A stretch of 6,067 nt of DNA from Candidatus Stygibacter frigidus (GCA_030765325.1 JAVCCT010000096.1:1-6067), one strand, 5' to 3'. Shown: positions 1 to 6,067, numbered from the stretch's first letter. Numbers and translations: made by a program. Notes: generated from the letters alone by a model not told the origin.

Positions 1-222
1 TATCAACTTGATCTAACAGGATATTTTGGAGATGTGGAAGAAGATGAATTAATTTATGAATATACTTTCACACCAGAAGAAATCGTATTAGTATCTGATC
101 AAAGTGCTATAATAGAAATTCAGTCAGTAGAGAACTGGAATGGAGAAAGCTGGGTAGGCGTATCAGTTTCTGATGGTGAATATACGATAGAAACCAGCTT
201 CATGGTTTATGTAGAATCTGTG
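1..222 (+). other. Cadherin-like domain, N-terminally cut by window edge
   Basis: Residues 1-74. The visible part has the pattern ENWNGESWVGVSVSDGEYT followed by a strand ending in VESVNDDP. This is the typical second half and exit linker of cadherin-like 'tandem-95' or Cadherin_5 style repeats, where (N/Y)(W/F)NG precedes a strand, then DGE, then VNDxP. The first strands are upstream of the window. Assignment to the exact Pfam family is uncertain, but the Ig-like beta-sandwich class is clear. Confidence 0.7.
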
Positions 223-3200
223 AATGATGATCCAGTTATCGAATTGCCAGACAGCTTTACCATGGACGAAGCAGTACTTTATATGGTAGATTTTGCAGAA
301 TTCACCAGTGATATTGATGAAGATGTACTGGAACTGACAGTAATTGGCAATGAAAATATCAATGTGTTGATAGAAGGATTGAATGTAACTTTTGATTCTC
401 CAAGCTGGTATGGTGAAGAATTATTGACCTTTACGATCAATGATAATATGGGAAGAGCAATTGCAAGTGATGATGTAATTGTTATTGTAAGACCGGCATT
501 ATTTGAAGCAGAGATCACAGTTGGTTCTGCAGTAAAGCTTGAGGATGAATCCTTCACAATAGACGTGAGCACATCAGAAGTGTACGATTACTGGAATGTG
601 ATCAGTTTTGAATTTGATATAAATTATGATGCAGACTCATACGAATATGTAGGATATGAAGCAGGTAATATGCCTAATCCCAATGGGATGCTGATGTTGA
701 ATAATAGTTCCCCGGGAGTGCTGGCAGTGGCTTATGCAGATGCAATGGTAATGTCTGGAATCGGAGATCTAATAACATTTGAATTTATGGCAGTTAATGC
801 AGGAACAAGTGAGATCACTGCAGTAGATTTCCAATATAATTCAACCGAGATATTAAATATAATACCGGGCACAGTGCAAGTGATTGATGTGAATCATCCT
901 CCAGTTGCTGATGCAGGGATTGATCAAAGCATTTATGAGCTGGAATCAGTAATACTTGATGGAACAGCTTCATATGATCCAGACGAGCAGGATCTGGAAT
1001 ATGAATGGATAGTACCAGCCGGTATTGAGTTAGATGATCCCCTGAGTGCAACACCAGGCTTTATAGCCCCGGAAGTTATTGCGGACGAGGAATTTGTATT
1101 TACATTAAACGTAAGTGATGGTGAATATACAGATAGTGATGAAGTAGTGATTACAGTATTAAATATCAATCATCCTCCAGTAGCGGATGCAGGAGATGAT
1201 CAGATTGTTGAAGAAGGTGATTTTGTGCAATTAGATGGATCGGGATCATATGATCCGGATGGCATTGTAGTGAGAGACGCACCTGACTGGATACTAAATG
1301 TGCCTGATTATGAATATAATGGATTTATCTGGGGAATGCTGATGCTTAATGGTATGCCAGGTGATGATGTAAATGACATGATTGGGGTATTTGTTGGAGA
1401 CGAATGCCGTGGAATCGCTCAGCAGAGTGATAACAGTGTTCAGGATTATACAGAACAATTTGGACATATTGCTTTTATGCCACAGGTTTTCAGCAATGTG
1501 ACCGGCGGTGAGATGATGACATTCAAATTATATGATGCCAGTGCTGGGATGATCTACAATATAGATGAAACTCTGGAATTTACAGCTGATATGACTGTGG
1601 GTGATGGTTATGATCCATTTATTTTCACAGTAAATGAAGAACAGGCTACGGGTCTGGAATACACTTGGACAGCTCCAACGGGGATTTTCCTCGAAAATGC
1701 AGACGGACCTAATCCTACATTCTTTGCTCCATCAGTTAATGAAGATACAGATTTTGTAATAGGTTTAACGGTATCCGATGGAGAATATACTGACAGTGAT
1801 GAAGTGATGGTTTCTGTATTGAATGCTGATATCCCACCGATAATTGCAAATATAACAGTAACTTCAGGAATCGCCGGTCCAGGAGAATCAGTAAATATAG
1901 ATGTTCTTACATCTTTAATAGATCCTACCTGGAATGTATTCAGTTATCAATTCCGGTTAGCATTTAATGAATCAGAATTGAGTCTTGATGGCTGGTCACT
2001 TGATGGCACAATCGTAAATCCAGATGGTGAATTAGAGGTCTGGTTTGATCGTGGTGTAGTAAACATAAAATTCGTAAGTCAGGTAAGTTCAGGTGGAAGA
2101 GAATACATACCAATAGCTGGTGCTGGTAGTCTGATCAATCTGCAATTTACTTCTCTTACAGGTGGACAATCTCAGTTATACCTTTATGATTTTACGTTTA
2201 ATGCTGAGGATATTACAGTAATCAATCAGGGTGCGATCAATAATAATGCTCCCTTTGTACAGGTACCAATACCTGAACAAACTGTATTTGAGGATTTTGG
2301 ATCATTTACACTTGATTTAAATAGCTATTTCGTTGATCCTGATGATGATGTATTAACATATATATTAGATTCTGGAGATGGAATTGTTGCGAGCATAGAG
2401 AATAATATTTTAACGATAAATTCTGTTGAAAACTTTAATGGTACTGTGCCAGTGACAATAACAGCCCGGGATAACTGGAGTGATAATTTGGAAGCAACTT
2501 CAGAATTTGATATTGTAGTTACACCAGTAAACGATGTTCCAGAGATAAATCTGCCTGAAATGTACAGCTTTGCAGAGGATGGTGAACTGATAGTGGATTT
2601 TGCTTCATTCATCAGTGACGTGGATGGTGATCAATTGACATTAAGCGTAATGGGTAATGAAAATATCACTGTGGGAATAGTGGGTACCATGGTTACTTTT
2701 GGAGCTGTGGATAATTATTATGGCACAGAGACACTAACTTTTGTAGCTGATGACGGTGTAGAACGAGCAACAGGTACTGATGATATTTTGATTGAAGTAA
2801 TCTCTGTAAATGATCTGCCAGTAGCAGAAGCAGGATCACCTATTAATGCTACAGCCGGTCCAGATGGCATTGCTTTAGTAACTTTAAATGGTAGCGGTTC
2901 TTATGATGTTGATGGTGAAATAGTTGAATATTACTGGAGTTGGAATGGTGGAGATGCCTACGGTGAGACAGTTGAAGTAGAACTGGCGGTCGGTAACTAC
3001 ACTATCATGCTGGAAATCACAGATAACGAAAATGGAATGGATAGTGACAATGTTCAAGCATCTGTTGCTCCATACAGTGGAACTGATCCTATAGCATACC
3101 CTGATACATATCTTGTAGATGAAGACATGGTACTGATCGTATCTGCCGCTGAAGGAATTCTGGCAAATGATGTGGATGATGGATATCCTGAAGCACTGAC

Positions 3201-6067
3201 AGCGCTAATGCTTGATGAGCCAACAATTGGGACATTGATTTATGATGAACCCTGGGATGGCAGTTTTGAATATACACCACCAGCTGATTATAATGGCGTT
3301 GTAACTTTCACTTATGTAGCTTTTGATGGGAATATTTTCTCAGAAGAGACTATAGTAACTATCAATGTGAACAGTATCAATGATCTTCCAGCAGCAGAAG
3401 CGGGAGGACCATATACAGCAGATGCTGACGTTAGTGGCATGGCAATGGTAACCTTAACAGGAAGTGGAAGTGATATTGATGGTGAAATAGTACTTTATGA
3501 ATGGTATTTAGAAGATATTATGATTGGTACTGGTGACATCATTGAATATGAATTCGCTGCTGGTGAACATGAAGCAACCTTAATGGTAACAGATAATGAG
3601 GGTGGATTTGCTGAAGATACCGCTGAAGTTACTGTGAATCCTTATGTAAACATGGTGCCAATAGCCGTAGATGACTATTATACGGTATTAGAAGATGAGA
3701 CATTGATGGTAGAAGTACCTGGAGTAATGTCAAATGACTATGATCCGGATGGTTATCCTGAAGCTTTGACTTGCGTATTGATAGATCAGAGAAATATTAC
3801 CTTAAACGAAGATGGCTCATTGGAGTATGTTCCAACACCAGATTTCAATGGTTCAGTAAGCTTTGAATACTATATAACTGATGGTGAATTAATGTCTGAA
3901 ACAGCCATGATCTTTATTGACGTAATGCCAGTAAATGATCCACCAGTAATAGAGCTTCCAGAAGAATTCACATTCCTGGAAGATGAGATGCTGGAAATAG
4001 ATTTTTCAGAATACATCAGTGATATAGACAGTGATTTCTTAACTTTATCTGTTACCGGAGATACGATGGTAGCAGTTGATATTGAAGAACTTGCAGTAAC
4101 ATTTACAGCCGAAGCGGACTGGTTTGGCAATGAGGAACTGACATTTACTATTAGTGACAATGAAGTAAGGTTATTTGATTCAGCTGATGTGATGATCAGT
4201 GTTTTGGAAGTTAATGACGCACCAGTAATCAATGAATACCTGCCGGTAGAGACTGACATTACAATTTATGATGATGCTATAATCGAGTTCTCTGTAAATG
4301 CTACTGATATAGACAGTGATTTGAGTTACAGTTGGACACTCAATGGTGAATTAATGCCTATTATGGGAAATATATTTACCCCGGAATTTACCGCAGAAGG
4401 TGATTATGTTATTGCGATAGAGATCACTGACGGTGAATATCCAGTGACAATAACCTGGACAGTACACTATCTTTTAGCTCCTGACTGGGAAGTAGTTACT
4501 TATGATAACTTCACAAATGCTCATGGCTATGTAACCGTAGATGGTTTATCTGCAGATATGGGTGACATGATAGGTGCCTTTGTGGATGGAGAATGCCGTG
4601 GAATGGGCACAGTAAATGGATCATCAAGAGTTAATTTCCATATTAATGGAGATATAGTAGAAGTAGTAAACTTCAAGTTCTGGGATCTGGAAACAGACAC
4701 AGTATATGATCTGGAGTACTTTACCCAGACTTATCCAGGTGGAAATATAGGATCCGTATCAAATCCATTACCTCTGGCGGTTACAACTGGAGAGGGACCA
4801 GGCTGGGTACCAGTTATTTACACTAACAGCACAATTGTATATGCAATTGTGACTATCGAAGGAGTAGATGCTGAAGAAGGAGATCTGGTTGCAGCTTTTG
4901 TGGGAGATGAGTGCAGAGCAGTTACTCAAGTCCAATTATTAACCCGTGAAGCAATTGCTTCTCTGGTAGTACAGGGTAATGAAGTAGAGACAATTCATTT
5001 CAGGATCTGGGACAGCAGCGCAGATATAATCTATAATGTTGCGACAACAATCGAGTCAAATCCAGGAGGCACTGTAGGATATCCCCCAAACCAGATATTA
5101 CTTGATGGATCAAATTTATCTGATGTAACACAGACCTTAGATCTCAATGGGGGCTGGAATCTGGTATCATTATATGTTAGACCAGTAGATATGAGTGTGG
5201 AAACGATATTTGCACCGATCATGGAAAACCTGATGAAAGTAAAAGACATTTACAGCAGTTATGATCCATCCTTACCTTCAGTATATAATACACTTCAGGA
5301 TCTTGAGGATGGCTCAGGATATTATGTAAAAGTAAGTGCTGTATCTGTACTTGATGTTACTGGATCTATATTGGATCCAACCCAAACACAAATTGATCTT
5401 AGTAGTGGCTGGAATCTGGCAGCATATGTAAATCAAACGGCAATGGACGTAGAAATAGCCTTTGCAGGATTAATTAATGCTGGAACTTTATTGAAGGTAA
5501 AAGATATATTCTCAAGCTATGACCCAAGTCTGCCATCAGCATATAATACATTAGTGAATATGGAGCCAGGCAAGGGTTACTATGTGAGAGTTTTAAGTGA
5601 CACAACCTTCTATTATCCGATGGCAACTCGTAATAATCTCAGTCAGTCTGATGAGTTATCTGAATCAATCTGGTCACCTGTAATTTATACAAACAGCATG
5701 ATCGTTTATGTACAGGTAGATCTAACAGGTAGTGAAGGGATGATCCTGGGTAGCTTTGCTGGAGAAGAATGTAGAGGAGTATCACGGATAAGAGAATACA
5801 ACGACATTAATATTGCTTCATTAGTTGTAAATAGTGAGCAACCAGAAGAAATCAGCTTCATGATATTTGATCCTTCCAGCAGAGAGGTTTATGAGTGTAA
5901 CGAAGTGATCAATTCTAATCCAGGAGAGGATTATGACGGTATGCCAACTTTGACAGTCAATAATGGGGATGATGTTGTGACGGTGAGTGGATTAACCAGT
6001 ATTTATCCTAATCCCTTCAATCCAGAGACCAGTATCAGCTTCTATCTTGAGACAGATCAGTTTGTAA
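1..6067 (+). CDS. Giant multidomain secreted/surface protein, partial at both ends
   Basis: Frame 1 is open across the entire window (2,022 codons, no stop), so both the start and the stop lie outside it. The translation is a continuous chain of beta-sandwich modules: about five cadherin-like, two cohesin-like, four PKD, two bacterial Ig (Big_9-like), one short Ig-like, four copies of a module with a GDECRG-type motif, and two GWN repeats. A YPNPFNP sorting motif follows at the C-terminus. Composition is extracellular in style: very rich in Asp, Glu, Val, Thr and Ser, with only ten Lys and six Cys by my count. No catalytic domain or transmembrane segment is visible. The probable role is an exported adhesin or surface stalk, but the ligand is unknown. 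Conserved domain periodicity across the full length argues against any frameshift. No gene symbol can be given. Confidence 0.96.
223..495 (+). other. Cadherin-like domain (copy A)
   Basis: Residues 75-165. It starts at VNDDPVIELP and has the core (V/I)DFxxFxSDIDxDxLxLTVxGNENI, then a WYGEELLTFTINDN strand. The acidic SDIDED segment at residues 103-108 resembles a Ca2+-binding interdomain site. It is clearly paralogous to the domains at residues 845-938 and 1314-1407: the ELP, SDxD and GNENI positions match. It leads directly into the first cohesin-like domain. Confidence 0.75.
496..891 (+). other. Cohesin-like domain 1
   Basis: Residues 166-297, about 130 residues, the usual cohesin length. 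The features of the family are in order: an opening EITVGSAV strand, a hydrophobic FTIDVSTSE strand, then VISFEFDINYD, which matches the cohesin 'F.I.YD' strand that follows a short loop. A GxLxxxxxxPG-type loop (LMLNNSSPGVLAVAYA) comes next. The closing GDLITFEFMAVNAGTSEIT corresponds to the family's G.L..L.F.A..G.T.I ending. Cohesins bind dockerins in cellulosomes, but similar domains occur widely in non-cellulosomal surface proteins. No dockerin is seen in this window, so the partner is unknown. Confidence 0.78.
895..1167 (+). other. PKD domain 1
   Basis: Residues 299-389. HPPVADAG at the start, LDGTASYDPD in the middle, LEYEW on the central strand, then FTLNVSDGEYTDSDEV and a closing ITVLN strand. 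This is the textbook PKD / K319L-like pattern (ADAG, D-G-x-x-S-x-D-P-D, Y-x-W, V-x-D-x-x). PKD domains act as extracellular spacers or adhesion modules. It is intact and forms a direct template for the next domain, which has the same ends but is split. Confidence 0.88.
1171..1827 (+). other. PKD domain 2, split by an inserted module
   Basis: Residues 391-609. The N-terminal half (391-420) carries HPPVADAGDDQ and LDGSGSYDPD. The C-terminal half (about 547-609) carries LEYTW, FFAPSVNEDTDF and VSDGEYTDSDEV. The two halves align end to end with intact PKD 1: SYDPD joined to EQ.LEYxW, and the 12-residue string VSDGEYTDSDEV is identical. Between them sit about 126 residues of an unrelated module. 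Each half alone would be an incomplete sandwich, so the fold is probably completed around the insertion. Boundaries are good to a few residues. Confidence 0.82.
1261..1638 (+). other. ECRG module 1, nested inside PKD 2
   Basis: Residues about 421-546. The core is APDW near the start (426-429), MIGVFVGDECRGIA around Cys469, then MMTFKLYD and a MIYNIDETL strand. The same ordered motifs (D/E-C-R, hydrophobic strand, F-x-(L/F/I)-(Y/W/F)-D, Y-(N/D/E)) occur in three C-terminal copies. This copy is longer, with about ten extra residues between the ECRG and FKLYD motifs. I do not recognise a named family with certainty. A small all-beta extracellular module is likely. Its in-frame placement within a PKD domain is unusual. 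Confidence 0.75.
1834..2241 (+). other. Cohesin-like domain 2
   Basis: Residues 612-747. Opens with IIANITVTSGIAGPGESVNI, a good match to the cohesin entry strand and PG(D/E)xVxV turn. It continues with WNVFSYQFRLAFNESEL (the F.L.(Y/F) strand) and closes with GSLINLQFTSLTGGQSQLYL, the G.L..L.F....G.s.l ending. It is more diverged from copy 1 than the PKD copies are from each other. Its position after PKD 2 gives a cohesin-PKD-PKD-cohesin block. The ligand is unknown. Confidence 0.75.
2245..2532 (+). other. Cadherin-like domain
   Basis: Residues 749-844. It begins NAPFVQVPIPEQTVFED, followed by LDLNSYFVDPDDDVLTY with an acidic DPDDD cluster at 779-783. It ends VENFNGTVPVTITARDN then VVTPVND. 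The 'I.EQ...ED' entry, D-P-D-x-D loop and NFNG..P.TITA.D strand are characteristic of cadherin-like/Ig domains of bacterial surface proteins that often use Ca2+ at domain junctions. Confidence 0.75.
2533..2814 (+). other. Cadherin-like domain (copy B)
   Basis: Residues 845-938. It is a close paralogue of copy A (residues 75-165): INLPEMYSFAEDGELIVDFASF matches IELPDSFTMDE...VDFAEF in outline. Both contain SD(I/V)D followed by L.(V)xGNENI. A YYGTETLTFVADDG strand and an exit linker VNDLP complete the domain. The DVDGD at 873-877 is a likely Ca2+ ligand cluster by analogy. Confidence 0.75.
2815..3078 (+). other. PKD domain 3
   Basis: Residues 939-1026. LPVAEAG start, LNGSGSYDVDGEIVEYYW core and a YTIMLEITDNENGMDSDNV finish give the full PKD signature. 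The ITDNxxG pattern is the family's (V/I)TDNxG strand. It forms the first half of a tandem PKD + Ig unit whose second copy begins at residue 1129. Confidence 0.85.
3082..3384 (+). other. Bacterial Ig domain, Big_9/VCBS-like (copy 1)
   Basis: Residues 1028-1128. AYPDTYLVDEDMVLIV opens the domain. It continues with GILANDVDDGYPEALTALML, GTLIYDEPWDGSFEYTPPADYNG and VTFTYVAFDG. This order (DED, G-x-L-x-N-D-x-D, A-L-T-A, G-T-L, D-G-S-F-x-Y-T-P, Y-x-G, F-x-Y-x-A-x-D-G) is a very recognisable repeat of large bacterial adhesins. Confidence 0.85.
3385..3648 (+). other. PKD domain 4
   Basis: Residues 1129-1216. LPAAEAGGPYTAD, LTGSGSDIDGEIVLYEW and ATLMVTDNEGGFAEDTAEVTV match PKD throughout. It is the paralogue of PKD 3; DGEIV-x-Y-x-W is shared. 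The Tyr of the usual S-Y-D-P-D is missing here (SGSDIDG). Confidence 0.85.
3652..3939 (+). other. Bacterial Ig domain, Big_9/VCBS-like (copy 2)
   Basis: Residues 1218-1313. AVDDYYTVLEDETLMV, GVMSNDYDPDGYPEALTCVL, EDGSLEYVPTPDFNGSVSF and YYITDGELMSETA follow the same order as copy 1, including the shared GYPEALT string. The GTL segment is replaced by NITLN. It contains Cys1258, one of only two cysteines in the fragment outside an ECRG motif. Confidence 0.83.
3940..4221 (+). other. Cadherin-like domain (copy C)
   Basis: Residues 1314-1407. PPVIELPEEFTFLEDEMLEI, then DFSEYISDIDSDFLTLSV, then DWFGNEELTFTISDNE and exit VNDAP. The pattern matches copies A and B position by position (ELP, DFxx(F/Y)xSDIDxD, L-x-(L)-S/T-V, W(Y/F)G(N)EELTFTI). 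The SDIDSD segment at about 1340-1345 is a predicted Ca2+ site. Confidence 0.75.
4222..4473 (+). other. Short Ig/PKD-like domain
   Basis: Residues 1408-1491. FSVNATDIDSDLSYSWTLNGELM, then FTAEGDYVIAIEITDGEYPVTITWTV. The DxDxD, L-x-Y-x-W and Y-x-(V)-x-(I)-x-(I)-T-D-G-E elements resemble the second half of PKD or Ig-like domains. The entry strands are shorter than in the other PKD copies and lack an ADAG start. It links the cadherin-like stalk to the ECRG block. Confidence 0.55.
4477..4788 (+). other. ECRG module 2
   Basis: Residues 1493-1596. APDWEVVTYDNF at the start parallels APDWILNVPDY of the nested copy 1. It contains MGDMIGAFVDGECRGMG around Cys1532, then VNFKFWDLETDTVYDLEYF and a glycine-rich TYPGGNIGS turn. 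About 100 residues, likely all-beta. The family is not recognised with certainty, and a function is not assignable from sequence. Confidence 0.72.
4798..5109 (+). other. ECRG module 3
   Basis: Residues 1600-1703. GWVPVIYTNSTIVYAIVTI opens the module. LVAAFVGDECRAVTQ surrounds Cys1638, IASLVVQGNE follows, then HFRIWDSSADIIYNV and ESNPGGTVG. The usual Gly after ECR is Ala here. It is closest to module 4, sharing PVIYTNSxIVY, IASLVV and SNPG. Confidence 0.75.
5125..5382 (+). repeat. GWN repeat 1
   Basis: Residues 1709-1794. LDLNGGWNLVSLYV opens the unit. It is followed by VETIFAPI, then MKVKDIYSSYDPSLPSVYNT, LEDGSGYYVKV and a short strand. It aligns along its length with the following copy. GWNxxS-type repeats occur in surface proteins of FCB bacteria, often near the C-terminus, but no function is established from what I can see. 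Three of the ten Lys in the fragment are here. Confidence 0.72.
5383..5622 (+). repeat. GWN repeat 2
   Basis: Residues 1795-1874. IDLSSGWNLAAYV, then DVEIAFAGLINAG, LKVKDIFSSYDPSLPSAYNT and MEPGKGYYVRVL. Alignment with repeat 1 is almost gap-free, and the KVKDI(Y/F)SSYDPSLPS segment is nearly identical at protein level. The DNA differs mainly at third positions, which indicates an old duplication under protein-level constraint. Confidence 0.72.
5665..5967 (+). other. ECRG module 4
   Basis: Residues 1889-1989. SIWSPVIYTNSMIVYVQV, then ILGSFAGEECRGVSR around Cys1924, IASLVVNSEQ, ISFMIFDPSSREVYEC and NSNPGEDYDG. It is the closest relative of module 3 but is separated from it by the two GWN repeats. 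It has a second cysteine, Cys1966, absent from the other copies, so a within-domain disulfide is possible only here. Confidence 0.74.
5998..6067 (+). other. Start of C-terminal sorting domain (T9SS type A / FlgD-Ig-like), truncated
   Basis: From residue 2000. IYPNPFNPETSISFYLE is the characteristic opening of the Por/type IX secretion C-terminal sorting domain, and of the closely related FlgD-Ig-like tails common in FCB bacteria. In the known systems the domain is about 70-90 residues, is recognised by the outer-membrane translocon and is usually removed as the protein is attached to the surface. Only about 23 residues are present; the rest, including the conserved final strand, is beyond the window. 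T9SS use is inferred, not shown. Confidence 0.82.

Larger units (their letters stand above)
2803..3930 (+). repeat. Two tandem PKD + bacterial Ig units of about 185-190 residues
   Basis: The unit at bases 2803-3372 (residues 935-1124) is repeated at 3373-3930 (residues 1125-1310). Each starts with (V/I)NDLP(V/A)AEAG, runs through GSGSxDxDGEIV and the VNP/VAP linker, and ends with a GYPEALT-containing Ig domain. Protein-level conservation is clear while the DNA has diverged substantially, so the duplication is old and maintained at the protein level. Confidence 0.75.

Noticed and set aside
279..572. Minus-strand open frame of 97 codons
   Set aside because: Its Ser/Ile/Thr-rich product is the reverse complement of the Asp/Glu-rich coding frame on the plus strand. 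It has no recognisable domain and lies wholly inside the conserved cadherin-like and cohesin-like domains.
1261..1638. Frameshift or mobile-element insertion as the cause of the split PKD domain
   Set aside because: The frame is continuous through both junctions, no terminal inverted repeats or target duplications are evident, and the insert encodes a module used elsewhere in the same protein.
172..1790. Recurring 14-base string gatggtgaatatac (172-185, 1117-1130; one mismatch at 1777-1790) as a possible DNA repeat or regulatory element
   Set aside because: It encodes the SDGEYT motif in the same frame each time and is explained by homologous protein domains, not by a separate DNA element.
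496..2241. Cellulosomal scaffoldin
   Set aside because: Only two cohesin-like domains, no dockerin, carbohydrate-binding module or SLH domain in view, and a YPNPFNP tail that is not typical of cellulosome scaffoldins.
3870..4259. Minus-strand open frame of 129 codons
   Set aside because: The longest antisense frame, but again a low-complexity Ser/Ile shadow opposite cadherin-like copy C, with no domain and no supporting context.
815..5249. Other short minus-strand frames (815-1054, 933-1169, 2325-2612, 3089-3280, 5031-5249)
   Set aside because: All lie opposite well-conserved plus-strand modules, and two overlap one another. None resembles a known protein.
1..6067. Internal promoters, terminators, tRNA, rRNA, CRISPR or riboswitch elements
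   Set aside because: AT-rich promoter-like hexamers occur by chance, but every base is within a conserved coding frame. I saw no convincing hairpin plus T-run, no regularly spaced identical repeats and no RNA gene signature.

Overview
The whole window is one uninterrupted plus-strand reading frame (frame 1): 2,022 sense codons with no stop, no start that can be assigned, and no intergenic DNA. It is an internal-to-C-terminal fragment of a very large secreted or cell-surface protein. It is built from beta-sandwich modules of the cohesin-like, PKD and cadherin-like/bacterial Ig types, plus two repeat families I cannot name. The window edge cuts the gene just inside a C-terminal sorting domain, which begins with the YPNPFNP motif at about residue 2002. 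The true stop codon is therefore probably only some tens of codons beyond base 6067. The signal peptide and N-terminus lie upstream of the window.

Organism: the DNA is AT-rich. The YPNPFNPxTxI tail is typical of type IX secretion (Por) and FlgD-Ig-like C-terminal domains. Together with the PKD, cohesin-like and cadherin-like mosaic, this points to the Fibrobacterota-Chlorobiota-Bacteroidota (FCB) superphylum. An uncultured lineage such as Cloacimonadota, Marinimicrobia or Ignavibacteria-like bacteria is plausible. This is inference from domain style, not a database match.

Layout by residue (residue n = bases 3n-2 to 3n): end of a cadherin-like domain (1-74); cadherin-like (75-165); cohesin-like 1 (166-297); PKD 1 (299-389); PKD 2 (391-609), split by an inserted ECRG module (about 421-546); cohesin-like 2 (612-747); cadherin-like (749-844 and 845-938); two tandem units of PKD plus bacterial Ig domain (939-1128 and 1129-1313); cadherin-like (1314-1407); a short Ig/PKD-like domain (1408-1491); ECRG modules 2 and 3 (1493-1596, 1600-1703); two tandem GWN repeats (1709-1794, 1795-1874); ECRG module 4 (1889-1989); start of the sorting domain (2000 onward).

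How it may work (inference): the N-terminal and central Ig-like modules, rich in Asp at their junctions, probably form a Ca2+-stiffened stalk. The cohesin-like domains could bind partners or carbohydrate. The ECRG/GWN block next to the sorting domain is a surface-proximal region of unknown role. The most notable points are the ECRG module nested inside a PKD domain, the conserved single cysteine of the four ECRG copies, and the near absence of lysine. I see no RNA gene, promoter, terminator, mobile element or CRISPR array.
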